Source: Mactra quadrangularis (Eukaryota; Mollusca; Bivalvia; Venerida; Mactridae). From it: DNA of 64,000 nt. The stretch covers positions 32,874,887 through 32,938,886 of the forward strand of contig CM046299.1 in assembly GCA_025267735.1 (NCBI GenBank), read 5' to 3'. Below, piece after piece: positions 35,501-50,500 of the stretch (the first letter of the stretch is position 1; each line of letters starts with the position of its first letter). A model generated the notes under the pieces. That model saw nothing but the letters and a program-made list of their open reading frames with translations. It did no database searches and had not been told where the DNA came from. The translations under genes and the position numbers were made by a program.

Positions 35501-38500
35501 AATGGTTCATGTTAAAAGAAGAAATAGTGACAAATCTGCCTAAACACACCAGGCTAATGTCTCTCAAGGTCTTAAAAATGAAGACAGAAAAATTAATTTG
35601 TTGAGGTCAAGGTCATCCACACCTCAAGATTTTTTCCTATGTTCTCATGTGAATCCCCCAAATAATCAATGTTCAATGCTTAGGTTCACTGTTAAGATCT
35701 CTAATCAGTCATTGAACATCAATCTAGTTTCATAATTTTGGGTCATATGCCTCAAGACTTATGAGGAAGCCAAATCTCTTTCCACGTTCTGATAAACATC
35801 TTTTATCAGAGTCCTTTTACGTCACAAATTCCGTCTGATTTGAAACAAAACATATAAATGCCGGTGTAAAATAAATCTTAATTAAACTAATTTTACTTAC
35901 CTTGTAAATTTACACAAAAGACGATGGATTCCAAGAAAATATTTGTCGGTAAGAACTTGTTTTAGTTGTAAACAAACGTCAGATGTCAACAATGTGCAAA
36001 ATTGCAAATGGCGTATGCAAACCAAGGGAGATAATTCATGACAATTTTGTTAGACGAAATATTTTTTCGCAATTTGTCGAAAGAAACATGTTCAAATGAT
36101 TATTAAATATATTTTTTCTCTTTAAATATATATCTGAATTTAATGAAATGAAAAAATTATAACTTTGACGCAAAGTATGAGAAATTGGATCACAAGTCAA
36201 AAAAGACATGTATGACAGTATGAACAGAGTTGCCTCCCTTTGATCAAAAGTTGAAAAAAAGGATAACGATTTACGTAATTACAATTTATTGAAAGAGTGT
36301 TGCATCTTTTTTTCTCGTTATGATTAAAATTTAACCTGTCTATTAATGTTATTATATGCTTTCTATAATTTTCAAGCGTCATATCAGGAGTTACAGGCAT
36401 TTATAAAAACACACCTTACATTGAAATAAAGAGCAAAAGTGAAAAAGTCGGAAATTTTCAAAAATAGCATTTTTTCACTGAATTTCGAAAATACAGCCAA
36501 AATATTTTCAGGAAATGTTTTTGACTTAGTTTATGAACGACTGAAACTAAAAAAAGCTGAAAATTGAAAAATCAACTGTAACACATTTTTAGTGTATCCT
36601 GCCTGATTTTTCGTGGACAGCCTCTTAATCGTTTAATCAATATGTAGTTTTTAATAGCTTGCTTAAACCAGGGATTTTATATAACAGGGATTTGTAACGA
36701 TAAGTAAATGTAAAACATTTTCACCAAATTTCATTGTCGTCGCTATTATTTCGGCCAATACGGAAAACAAGTATAACACGTTTAAATAAAGATATTCACA
36801 TGAATTTTTGTACCAGTACCATTTAAATTGACATAAATGTTAGGAACAATGTGTTTCTAGATGATATTGAGGTAAATTACGCTCACAGACTATTTCACAA
36901 AATAATGCAGTTTCCTGCCGATCTGCCATTTTTAGCCGCATTTTACAAACCTTTAGTCTTGTTTTCGGTCATAATTGCAACATTTTTTTGTCAAAAACTT
37001 TAGAAACATTCACAAAGTGCATTAAAGACATGTACAAATACATAAATCAAGTTTTTAAACGCTGGAATATTTTGTACAGCCTGCTCCAGCCAGCTATAGA
37101 CAGTGACGACCGAGAAAATTAGAAAAAAGCACTTCGTTACAAATCTCTGTTATATAGAATCCCTGCTTAAACTAACCAAATTATACCTAGTATAATAAGA
37201 TTACACAAATAGTCAGCCTAGCCAAAAATGATGACATCTTAGAATCACTTATTTGTATGATTAAAGATTTTCTTTCATAACTATGCTAAATTACTACCTT
37301 TTGGTATTTTTTGTTATGCTTTATCACTGTTTTTCATTCGACTACCAGTACCAAATATAAAACTTATATAATGCTAGTTAAGCTACAGTCCCATAAACAT
37401 AAAAATAGCCGTAAGGGCACCGTACGGGCGCCAAGCGAACAAGCATCGTAAGGTCCCGGACGAACTCTTGCGTACCCGTACGGACTGTTACGTTTTTACC
37501 AGGGTCCGTCAAATCGTGAACAAAATCTTGGCCGAGTGTGGAATATAATTGCATATCTTTCAGATACGGCTCCGAACGGGTGTGTTGTTTTAAGCCATGT
37601 GAGTACGGTCACCTTGATAATCACGTGCGACATGGTTACGTATAATTAAATTTCGTGCGATGTATAGGATACACCTTTGCAATAGCAGTAGGGCGTTCAG
37701 TTACCGCGAATGTTTCGTAACGTTTCGTAACGTTCGCTAACAGTCATTATTGAACGGCTTGTTAGCGGAAAACGTTTAAGGCCAACAGCTAACGGTTTTA
37801 GTATATAGTACGCGAGTATGAAACAACCTGAAACAAAATAGCTCCAGGGCTGCGTTCAGTTAGCAGTTAGCGTTAGCCAAACACAGTTATCGTTATGAAC
37901 GGTTAATTGAACGACCCGTTGAAGTGCGAACGTTTAAAGATGGCGGGCAAGAGAGTCGTAACTTCTATTTTATTAGAAGAATTCGGAGAGGAGGACTAGT
38001 TTACTTGCTTTTTGTAAATGTATTGATCTTAATCAACGGGAGTATCAGTGCCGACTTCGTTAGACCTAATCCAGAATTTAAATGTATGGGTTTTTCCGTC
38101 CGTGCACAGGCGGTACAAACAAAGTTGTCTACACATTATTGCTAAACAGCACGAACTATGGATTAAATACTACTGTTCTTTTTTACACGCGTTTTCATTG
38201 AAACAGTGAAAGTTTGTTTGTACCGGATGGTAAAACGCAAATATTTGAATTTCGGATATAGTCTATTCGCTATGGCAGTTACTATTTTGCAAAATGTACT
38301 GGAACTATTTTGTTTCAGGTTGTTTCATATTCGCGTACTATATACTAAAACCGTTAGCTGTTGGCCTTAAACCTTTTCTGCTAACAGGCCGTTCAATTAT
38401 TACTGTTAGCGAACGTTACAGAACGTTACAGAACGTTCGCGATAACTGAACGCAGGGCAGTACATTTTGCCAATTAGTAACAGCCATTGCGAATAGACTA

Positions 38501-41500
38501 TATCCGGAATTCAAATATTTGGGTTTTTCCCTCCGGTACAAACAAAATTTCACTGTTACAATGAAAACACATGTAAAAAGAACAATATGATTTAATCCAT
38601 AGTTCGTGCTGTATATCAATAATGTGTAGAAAACTTTGTTTGTACCGCCTGTGCACGGACGAAAAATCCCATATATTTGAATTTGGATTAGGTCTATTCA
38701 ACAAAGTCGGCGGTGTTACTCCCGTTGATTTAGATCAATACATTTACAAAAAACAAGTAAACAAGAAAACAAGTCATCCTCTCCGAATTCTTCTAATAAA
38801 TAGAAGTAACGACTCTCTAGTCCGCCATCTTTAAACGTTCGCACTTCAACGGGTCGTTCAATTAACCGTTTATTACGGTAACGGTGATTGGCTAACGTTA
38901 AATGGTTACTGAACGCAGGGCTGATTTTGTGACTTGAGCGTTGACTTCTATGGTGACGTGACTGTGGATTGACGCATTGTCTGAAGCAGGCAAAGCAAAT
39001 GCGAACGGAAAGTTGAAATTTTTATCATCACAAACACATAAGTTATTTGGTTTAGTATGCAGCCATTTTCGCATCATTTTTTTAGTTGGACTAAGGCTCG
39101 CATCTTTGTCGAGGAGAGGGGTACTTCGCATCCGCCCACTAAATCCATCCTTGATGTACTCATTGAAAGAGGGAAAACCTTAAGTGAGACACAGCTGGAA
39201 ACTTAAAATCTGTAGATTTGAAAAAATGCGTTCGTACTAATAAATTTTTAAGCTTTTTCCAAAAGATGTTTAGTTACGAAAATTACGTTTCTAGGTTCGT
39301 CCGAAAATTTTTTCCTTACGTATTTTTCAAACAATTTGTGAAAAAACGCTATTTAGTACTATGGACCACAATGGAATAAGAGTGATCTCTTTTTTGAGTC
39401 ATTCATAGTATATAAACACATTTAACATGGTTGTACTCCTCATTTATTTGAACAATTATAAATATGTTTTATAAAATATTATAAAATTGAGTGCAATTTA
39501 ATTATAATGTTGTTACATTTAGTTTTTTTTTAATTTATCTTATTTAATTGTATAAGTTCTTAAATTGAAATGTTATACATTATTTTATGTCTATTTGATG
39601 TGTTTTACATTTTGTACCATGTTGATTGTGAATTATGCTGAATAAATAATCAAAAAACGTACGCGTTTTTATACATGTACTGTGTGAAAACACGTTTTGT
39701 AAAAAAATGAGATTTAACAAAACCACAATCTGATTAAAACCCGATCTAAAATGTTCCGCTTGCCTACTCGCTAATTTAGATCTGGCCTTTTGCAAACAAG
39801 GGTCACGTTCAAGTGACCTTTTCTCGTCATAATATTAATGATGAAATTGTTATGATACGTAACTTGTTTACATCGTCTACGTCACGCAATTTTAAAAGAG
39901 CCGTCCAATCGCAACCTGTGAATAATACCGCTGTTAAATTAGCTTGCAATTATTGGTCTAAAATAGAAATTACGAAATCAAAATGTTATTAATAGTGTTT
40001 CGTCTAGATGAAAGCTACGCATTGATTTGCCGACACAAAGTTCATCTCGACGTGACCTTCCACGGAGACAGTAGAGATCCTGTAAGACAGCGGTCTACAG
40101 GATATCTGCTCACGGAAATTGACAAAACCACAACATATGGCAATTTTAAACATACCTCTGAACGAGGGAACTTCGAGTTTGACTGACACTGGATTATATT
40201 CATGAGGATCAATACGTCTGAACATTTGACCTGTTTTGTCTGTTCCTTGCACACTGACCAGAAAAATCTAAAATGACATTTTGTATACGAATATTGTTTC
40301 ATAACAAAAGTCTGTACAATATATATAAATCTATCTGTACAGTATATGCTGACATTTAAATACAGTGTATATCAATAACCGATATTATTTGCTTCAAATA
40401 GTTTACATTGGTGATATTTAGCTGAACTAATAGCATAACTGATCTTTTTTGTAAAATATATCAATTTTCATATAAAAAATCATCGTCGATTAAAATACGT
40501 TTCCCACGATTTAGAATTGAGTTATATGACAACTCGTTTGAATATATCAGTAAACACGATGTCTAGCAAAATATTTTTCTGTATGATAGCAGATTTGAAA
40601 TATTTAACTGATAAATTGTTCCATATAATCAGTTTCTACTTACATCAGTTGGCATCTCTACTCTCGCAGCTTCGTATTCATTTCCTTTTTTCTTAACTAA
40701 TTTCAAAAATGACCCACCAGGCCTCATATTCTTCTTCAATAACAAGACTCCCTGATCAACTGATGTGATATCGTGCATATCTTGGATAGTTATTCTCATC
40801 TTATACTGCTTCTCTGTAAAGAAATATCACACTCAGTGTCTGTTTTTAGCATATTGTAATGGTACATGTTGAAAAAAATGTCTTCATTTTTTGTATAAGC
40901 GTTGGCACTTCATTTTTTGAAAATATCTACATTGTATATGATACTAAAAATCTAACAGCTTGCTTGAACAATGTAATCACTTTTAAAAAGTTATCTACTA
41001 GTATGTTATCTTTTGAAAATTAAAAAAGTACAACATATATACTAGATTTTAGTATCGTAATACTGTACATTCGTATAGACTATTTGTTAGTGTTTTATGA
41101 ATATTACTTACCTTGAATAGGGTCACCATTTAGGGGAGTACCAGATGTCAATTCAAAAAGCTGTGATGTCACACAGATAGGACTGTCAGTCTGTATTACC
41201 ACGTTCCAAATATTTGAATCCATCTTAGTTATTTTCCAAATACCATAATCTGCCTAAGAATAAGTCAAAGTAGTTAATAGATGATATAAATGAAATTATT
41301 AAAATACGAGTACGGTTATTTACTTCTTTGCTTGGGGCTATTGTAAGGCATCATATATATGTAGGGATCTGTCACAATTCGTTGTGCATAAAAGACCATG
41401 AATTGTATTGTTTAATTATTACTAAACGGGTCATTAATTACAAAAGGCGTTTTTTAGGTTTTATTATTACAAAATGGGTTGTTTCACAAGGCTCTAGTAA

Positions 41501-44500
41501 TGTTCGTTAAGATTGATCTAAGGTTTCGTTTTACTAAAACACTATTGTTTTGTCGTATTGAACGGGCTTTCGTATAAAATTTACATTTTCCAGAAAGGTG
41601 TCTAATACATAATCTATGGCTTGATATATGCCTAACCGAAATGTGACTTATTAATTCAGTCTCTGTTGATTTCAATAAATTATATTCTTGCTACACTATC
41701 GCTGCTGAGATGTGATTTATTTTGCGTAGCGTCAAATATTATTTAGCGCAAAGCTTAAGCGTTGGGAATCAGCCAAGATGCATTGAAAATCTATGATTGC
41801 AAGCTCCAAAGTCGGATTCTAATCCAAGGATCTCGCCAGAACATCCATCAGCGTCAGCGCCTGAATGGTTTGATAAAGTATTAATCTTAAAGATAATAAG
41901 TATATAATCAATGAAAAGGCAGCCCCAAGCCAATGGGAATAGCCGCCCAGCTAGCTCAGTTGGTAGCACGCAAGTCTACTGATCGAGAGGTCTTGGGTTC
42001 GATTCCCGGGCGGGGCATACTTTCGTGGAGCTTGGTCATGAAATTATTTCTTCAAAGTGATAAGATAGACATCAATGGATTGGCAGCCACTAGCTGATAG
42101 GGAATCCAGCTAGATGCCTTGGAAAAATCCATGATTGCAATGTGCAAAGTCGAATTCCATTCCAAGGACCCCACCAGAATATCAATCAGCGTCAGTGTTA
42201 GTTGTTTAGATAAAGTATTAATCTTTAAGGTACTGAGTATATAATCAGTGGAAATGCAACCCCCAGCCAATGGGAGAATCTGGCTAGATGCCCTTGAGAA
42301 TCCATAATTGCAAGGTGCAAAGTTGTAGATAGGTAGGTAGGTAGGTAGGTAGATGGACGGATGGACGGACGGACGGAAGGACGGACGGACAAAAAGACAC
42401 ACAGACACACAGACAGATAGACAGACAGAGTTTATTTAATAAATAAAAAAATACACATATAGCACATAATACAGCATGACATAAAATACAAATACTGTAA
42501 CTGCAATACATTTATTGTGCTAGAACATATTTTCATTTATTAAGGAGTAACAACAAAGGAAATGTGAATTTCCTTGTTTCCATTGTGGTCCTTAAATAAA
42601 TGAATACATGTCCTAGCAAGGCACACATTGCTTACTCTCTCAAACATAAGGCATTAAAAATATTATATAAATTATATATTTATTGCATTGAGGATTGTTT
42701 AAACATCAGATTGAAACATTTTATAAGATTATTGAACGGTTATTTATATTGGTCATTAGCTATCAATTCATTCAAGTTAATATGTGACTCAGTTGTTAGA
42801 CGTTTTTGTTAGGTACATGTATTTGGGTAGCTTACGATAAACACCTGTTAGTATAGTGCGTACATATTGACCCCGGCCTGACCTTTATGCAAGAATATTC
42901 ATTACATTGAATACGAATGTAGTATCAATGCTCGGATAACAATCGGATTATATTGTCAAGGCTCGAATGTATTTATAACACAGGGATTAATTATAAAGTA
43001 CATTCAAAGCGTACACTGAGTGTCTATTACACATAGGCTGGACCAGAGGATTATACGATGAGGCTAGCTACCCATTCAAAGGTTGTGGGTTTTAGCCCCA
43101 CAATCGCCATCCCCACCGATTTTATTATCATTTGTAATTAAAAAGGTAAGAACACGAGTTTTCCCGTTTGAATGCATTTGGATCGTGAGTTGTTATACAT
43201 GCGGGCTATACTATATACATGACTGTTTTGTTAGACTTATACACGTTAGCCATGGCCAAAATCACACCCTCAAAACCTTTGAATCCCAAGGACCCTATAT
43301 TATTAATAAATGTAGGGTCCTTGGCTTGACTGACTGGACAATTGGGACGATGTTTTTTATTGATTGCAATACTGTGTTGTATGCCTTGTTAAAAGTATTA
43401 TTGATATAATTTCCTAAAGCGAGTTTCACTAAATCCAGTTAGAAATACCAATTTCAAGGCCAATGGCAGCCATTTTAAAGGGGACCCAGACACATAAAAA
43501 TGCGGGATTGACCATGCATGTTAATACTTAATCTGTGCTATTATGGATGCAACAAAAACGGCCACAAATGTACCAGAATGCACGATTTTAGACCTTCATT
43601 TTTCAAGATTTCCGGGGAAGGCCCCCGTACCCCCACCAAAGGGAGGGGACATCCCTCCCGTACCCACCCGAAATTGGGTCTACCAGCCCCATGCAACCCT
43701 ACTCTGTAACCACCCCTGCTATTTACAATCGCTGTAAATCGTTTGCTTATTTTTAATACGTAACGAGCCGAAGTGTAGAGTAGGCGTGGTATTGATTTTC
43801 GCCGGGATATGTGTAGATGATATTTAGATGCAAATATGAAAGGTAAGGTCGGGGTCAATATGTACGCACTATAGGTCTCACAAAAGGCCTGGCAGTAACT
43901 GGTACACCTGTAAGATTGTTGGTCTGGATAGCCTGTGAATAGCTAATAAGTCTAAGTCTTGGTCGTCAAACATTTCCAATGGGTTACCTCTGTCTCTAAA
44001 TATACGCGGCCTTTTCAAATGTCGTCTTCAAATTAAAACATAGGGCGCAGCTATACTGAAATTTCTGTCTTAAGTCATCTTAAGGTGACTCTCCCTAGGT
44101 GACTTAAGTTTTAACTTACGTTTATGTTTCAAAATCGACTTAAGTTATTTTGTGAAACAGTGATAAGATAAAAACAAAGTTAAAAAATGAAGTTAAGTTG
44201 TTTTGTGAAAGTGGCCCTGGTCACATTAACTGTAAATAAACTCTTCGAAACAGAACTGCGGATGTTAAAAGTATTCCACTATACGGGACATTTATACCAA
44301 TAATTAAATTATGCTAGAATAGCAATTGCTTATATTTGCTATACAATACTCGTACTTACTGATGTTATCGGAATATCCAACCATGTAGCTCCTCCAGATT
44401 TTGAAGGATGGCTTGTTTTATCTAAAAATATGAAATGCAAACCTTTAATTATTGATTTTCTATTCTGCCAAATTATCATTTAGATATTATCCTACATTTG

Positions 44501-47500
44501 TAAATATTAATATTCACTAAATAACTAACGACTAACTTCAAATTACGTGCAGTTTTTGAAAGAACGGACATATTTGCTCTATATTTCTATGGTCCCGCTA
44601 TTCCGTCCCAACCAGTCTAAGTGTTCTAAAAGAGCTGATTGTAACATGTATTGTTTATATTTGTCTACATAATTTTCTGAATGAATGGTGTAGTGAAATT
44701 TGCGATTTGTCCAAAACTTACTGTAATAATCAATATACTAATCAGCCAATTCGCTATTTAGACAGACTCGCTATTTAGATAACTTTTTATCAGAACACCG
44801 GGTGGTCTTATCGGCGGAACTTTGATGTTTCTGCCACACGGTTTTATCGCAAACTAACACACTACTATTTTACAATAGAATCATGCTTAAATCGATGTGT
44901 TGAAGTATGCGTTAATAAAATTACTTAGATATATGATATTAAAAATCAATGATCAGTTTTTTTTCTCAAATTTTCATTTGTCCTCCTTTAGGAAGGCATT
45001 GTGTATGTAAATGTTACAGAGAACATGTGTAACCAGGGATTTCACGTAACCCCTAAAATTTAGGGATTGCATGGAAAACATTAACCTTCAGGACACAGTA
45101 TTAATATTAGGGCTGCTGCTAGAGCACAGTCCATTGTTGGCGGTAAATGTTTCTTGAAATGTGAATGTAAAACAGGTTGCAAGACAAAGACAGGTATATG
45201 ATTATATGTCTCGTACATGTGTGTTTTTCTATAGGTCTATTTGTAGCACTGTATGTTTGTTAGGGTTGCTTACGAGTACTTGGCTCTTTTGTATATGATG
45301 TGTTTTTAAAGTTAAAGGACTTTTTACCAAATATTTAAAATAAAATTACATATTGCAGACAATTATAGAACTTTTGGATAGAAGTCATATATTCTTTGTT
45401 ATAAAAACACAGATGTCATTTGCATAAAACCTTTGCTGTAAATAATTAAAGCGTTTGAATTGTTAAAAAAGTTGATGGCCACTGAATGTTATAATTTCAT
45501 CGCTAATCAACATGATCTGTATCAGCAATCGAGTCAGGGAATGTGTGTAAAAGTGAAACACTATTTTTAGGATTCCATGTTATGCCTAGCGAAATCGGAG
45601 ATTACACGTATTCCCTAAATTCCCTGACTTGGTTATGGATTACGTGAAATCTCTGGTTACACACATCTCCTGTAACATTATACATTGGAACTCCTTTGTA
45701 TAAAAATCCTCCCAGTAGTACTTTCAGTACTTTGATTATAAGGTTAGCGTGAATACAGTAAAAAGAACAAGTTTATGCTGATCAATTGTATAGCAAAACG
45801 ATTTACAAAAGATAGAAAAAGGAACAATTAAACATTCTACTAAACTCTTAAAATCAAACTTCAAACAGCAGCCCCTCTCCGTTATTGAATTGTAAATGTA
45901 GGCATTATTCCTGTCTAATTTATGATTTTTTAAACTTACTAGATGGACCAGTTGCCAATATTATTACTGGTTGTGAACCGGTGACAGTCACTTTAATTTT
46001 AAGACTTTTCATAGTAGAGTCAACATATACAACGAACGTTTTTCCTGGACCCGAGGAGTCGGTGAATCTTGCAATATCACATAACTTCATGTTCGTCTGA
46101 AAACAAATAGATGTTTCAAAGTAAATGTAACATTTTCTCGTAAATTGTCGACACCCGGCTGGTGCTTGTACAAAGAAATAATTCCTAGTGACGATTCTAT
46201 TAATTGTTAAGCAGCTTAACTTTCTTAAGATACATAAATGTTTTCTTGTATTAAAAGATGAACTTTTTAGGTTGTTCTGCTGTCAAAAGTCGGGGAGATG
46301 ATGATATGTATCGCTATCACCTGCTAACGTTACTTTAAATCAATTATCTATTTGCATTTGTCAAGATATTGAAATATTCTGTTTGGAGTTTACGCCATTC
46401 ATCAATCTAATGAGTAAAGCAAGTTACACTTAACTACGGATCTATTGCTAGTGTGTTCGATTTCCGTTAAGAAACAACAAACAGTTTGATCATGGCAACG
46501 CATGTATTGAGCCTTTGTCGATAAAATGCTTTTAGATTAAAACTTGCGAACAGCGTTAAGTCCCGTTTGAGGACAGTGAATAGGACATTTTTAACACTTA
46601 TCATTACGCTTTGTTCGGCCACCAAGCTAGGGGTGGGGCGTTGCCGAGTTGTGGCGACGTTGGACTGGTAATAATAGGATAGCCAGCTCCGCGTTGGTTT
46701 GAATCCCATTCAAAACCTACCTCGGTGTTCCTAGAGCAAGAAATTTTACTTTACTAGCTCAGTACTGGGGGACCAGAAAACGAACTCGAAAGTGATTAAT
46801 TCAAGTTGTAAGAACTTATTAAACAATCGAGCTAAAAATATACTATCTAGAGGTTCCCAAGCTAATCTTGCCTTTTCTTCTACTATTCTTCGACAATACT
46901 TTCACAATGATACGACCATTTGTTCCAATGCAAAATCAACAATAACCCTTAGAAAGGTTTAGACTGCCTCTGTCCAAATTAGAATTTACACTATTTAAAC
47001 ACAATGACATAGGAAGGTAAAACAAGAAAACGTTACATTAGGGGTAGTCCTGTTTACCATTGTAGTTACGGATGATGCAATTGTTAAAGATTTAGAAGCT
47101 AATGACGGCGTTGATGATGCTTTTGTTGATATCAGTTTAGGAGTTGTTTTTCCTGTTGATGAAAGCGTCGGTTGAACTGAGGTCTGAGAAAAAAAACCGC
47201 AAAAACAATATTGATTAATGAAAACCGATGCAATTTGGCAAATCAAAATGTGTTTACTACTTAACATGCAAATCAAAAGATAGTTTACATTACTTGAAAT
47301 AAAAATTATTGTAGACAACTTATTCATTTAACTCTGTTATAATGATAGTCCAAAAATATCTTTGCTACATTAAATATTATAATCATCATGAATGGCATCA
47401 TTTAATCAAAGATTTGTCCATAAAACCTAAACAGATTAAAACTGTTGATTAAAAAATCCACGGTTAAATACTATAGTGTATTCACGTTATGAAACTAATA

Positions 47501-50500
47501 TTCCCAATGTTTATTTCAAATGTAATATAGTGTAAAAACAGTTTACAATTGACACATACCGTAGTTTTCACGTAAATTGTAAAATTTCTCCATTCTATTG
47601 GACCAGATGTAAAATTCCCACCTCCTTTGTTTTGTCTTGCCTGGATTTTCACCATCCTAAAAAATGATAATACAATTTAGAAAAAAAATTTGCTTCACAT
47701 AGTATGTATTTGCATGAAGTCAATATAAAACAAATGTCTCGTTCTAAATGGTATGATCAATAATCTAAAGCATGCACAAAAAGTAAACCATCAGACAGAT
47801 CGCACCAAATATTGATCCGAACATTTTAACTACTCGCTTATGACACCATTAGAGCATATGAACAACTACATGTTATTTTTTAATCCATAAGTACTTACGT
47901 AGTGATACCAGTATTTCCAGCTTTAAGTTGAAATATTCCAGTAAAATTATCACCAGGTGCTAAACCTTGCTGAGTTATCACTTTTGGTGATTGTACCAAA
48001 TTCTTGTCATCATCAATCCTTACATCAATATCTTGCGTAGTTGGCATTATATTTGTTACAGTAAATGTTATATTAAATGTTGTATGTACTTCAATCATTG
48101 TTCCTGTAATGCATTATGCTATATATAAGCGTCTGAAAGCTGGCACTAAGTACATGTACACATACATAAGTAAACTAGAATTTAAACAAAATACACATGT
48201 ACTCGTACAAGGAACTTATCAGGCAGTTTGATCAAACCTTTAGACGTATATATGATTACTTTAATAAATGATTGCTCCCAAATGACTGACTGAATCCTTT
48301 GACTGAATGCATTGACCATTACATGTGACCCTGAGTACTATTGGTGCATACATGAACAGAGAAAATTGATATATTTTGGCAATGGTTTATCACTCTTCCA
48401 TCGCACGTATGCTTCAAATGTTGGTTTTGTATAGGAAGGTGACCTGTATGGGAATCTGATTCATTAGTCGTGAAAACATACCACTAAAAACATTTGTCTA
48501 TCAGGCAGATGTGATATCTGCCTGTCAGACGAAGAATGTTTTTAGTGGTATTTAACCTTTAGCTCATGTGAAGTAGTTTTTCATCCTAAATATATCAACA
48601 GAAATAACAACATTATAAATGCATATACCTGTATATGGTGGTACAAACAGTTCTAATGTCACTGGGATTACTTCTTTGTCATCTAAACGCTTGTACATAT
48701 GACTAGAGTTATCTTTTCCTTGTATTCCAATCATAATTGGCTACAAAAATTTATTACGTCATTATTATAGGCATAATAAAATCCATTAAGTCATTAACTG
48801 CGCATTAATTGAAGCGCAGTTCATGATCAAGTTATTAAAATTTACTCCTTTAGAGTTCTTATTCTTTCAGGTATGTAGCAGAGAAGATTTTTGTCTGAAT
48901 TGTCCATCTACCTTCTATGACCCACCATCAGTTGCACTATACGGTTTAGTCAACCAAGATAGCGAACAGATCGCAGATGAAAATGTAAACAGATTTTATT
49001 TTCTCGATTCCTTTAACTTTATCCAATTTAATTAGTGTATAATCAGTTGTATTTAACCAGGCATAGTCATTGGTGCATAATGTACATGTACAACACCTAT
49101 TTCCTTGATATCCGCCCAAGAGCTCAAAAATGGTCGATGTATAATTTCAAACAAAGCGAAAAATAAGTGTATAGTCTGATTCTTATTCATTTAAGATTTT
49201 CGGTTGAAATCAATTAAAAGTGTGGCGTCAAAATTATTGTCCGAGTTACTCCGTTTCCTTCTTTGGGGAAAAGCCTCTCTTTGACAAAAACAAACATTTT
49301 ATGAGTGTACACAAAGTGGGTGCAGATAACGGTGTATGGTGAAGTCAAAACGCACACTTTTGAACGGTGTAGTCTCATAAAACTGTACAGTGGAGTCATT
49401 CTGTACATTTCTAAAAGCATGTCGAAGCAAAATTCAAAATCAAAGTATGTTAGCCATAAGTAGTTCTGCATTTTCAGATTACATGTAGTTTTAATTCGTA
49501 ATTGTCTAATAATTTTGTTGTTTTTCAATCTTTGTTTATTTACCGAATAGTTGATATTTCATATATTCATATGTGTGGAAAATTCATAACAACAATTCAT
49601 ACATAGGCACACCATTTTATTAACACCGAAAATACTAGGTGGTCAGGTTAAAGAAGTGACCAGGTAGAGGTTGAAGTTGTTTCACATCGATGCTCAAGTA
49701 AATTACATTATCTTCGTATATTTTCGATAGCAGCTAATGTACAAGAGTGATTTGTGAAGGATGTAAGACATTGCTGGTCATCCGGCTACAAAAAATAAGT
49801 AAACTTTGTACAACAGTTTACTAAATGTTATTTAATACTTCAGAAATAAGTTGCGTGGCGCGCTGCCCCCTGTCCCATTTTGGTCCATTCCTGCCATTTT
49901 TGGGGCTCTAGAATAATTACTACAGTATTGCATGGTACCAAACTAGTTTGTTAAGAATTACTGGTTGGGTTAAAATATTGTATGATACCATTACGCTATA
50001 AGTTAGGGCGTACAGTTTGGGTTCAAGTATTGCATGATAGCATTACACTATAAGTTAGGACGTACAGTTTGGGTTCAAGTATTGCATAATAGCATTACAC
50101 TATAAGTTAGGACGTACAGTTTGGGTTCAAGTATTGCATGATATATGCACCATTACACTATGTTAGGACTCAGCTGTATAAACATGTACGCTAGGATTTA
50201 CTAGATGGGTTAAAGTATTGGATGGTACTATACTACATGTAGTATGTTTAGATATACTGAATATTTGCAAATATTTCAGGGTACCATTCTTGTATGCACA
50301 ATTGCAGTGCTACCGTTCTATCAGTACTGTCAGTACTTTGATGACTGTATTTTTTACACCCCTACTCTTTACTTTTTTAGTTTATTTGATATAGCTAATA
50401 AGTGTTCACTTTTTTTACTTGAATCAATCATTACCACCATAACGTTTGATACATTTGTAATGATGCATGGTATACATGTTACATTTGTAATGATGCATGG

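Larger units (their letters stand above)
32603..36624. mobile_element. 4.0-kb non-autonomous element, 26-bp inverted ends, TTAA sites
   Basis: Perfect inverted ends of 26 bp begin GAGGCTGTCCACGAAAAATC at 32603 and end with the inverse at 36624. TTAA flanks both sides (32599-32602, 36625-36628), as in piggyBac-type insertions. No transposase frame is visible and the interior is AT-rich. A SINE has inserted in it. The terminal bases do not follow the CCC start of many piggyBac elements, so superfamily is provisional. Confidence 0.75.
29803..40155 (-). other. 10.4-kb intron rich in mobile elements
   Basis: Holds a SINE, AACCGGTT sites, the TTAA element, a hAT-like MITE, a CGTACGG-rich repeat and the fold-back element, each listed. 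Bases 29810-30430, 31000-31440, 31830-32590 and 38940-40150 have no recognised feature. Confidence 0.55.
41254..44359 (-). other. 3.1-kb intron with repeats
   Basis: Contains the second tandem array, a SINE head, a GGAC/GTAG microsatellite and the long Y element, listed separately. Bases 43880-44350 show only a GACTTAAGT-rich stretch (44060-44220), possibly a decayed MITE. Confidence 0.5.

Noticed and set aside
43083..43858. ORFs within the long Y element as a transposase
   Set aside because: No catalytic motif is visible and the frames cross G/C-rich low-complexity sequence.
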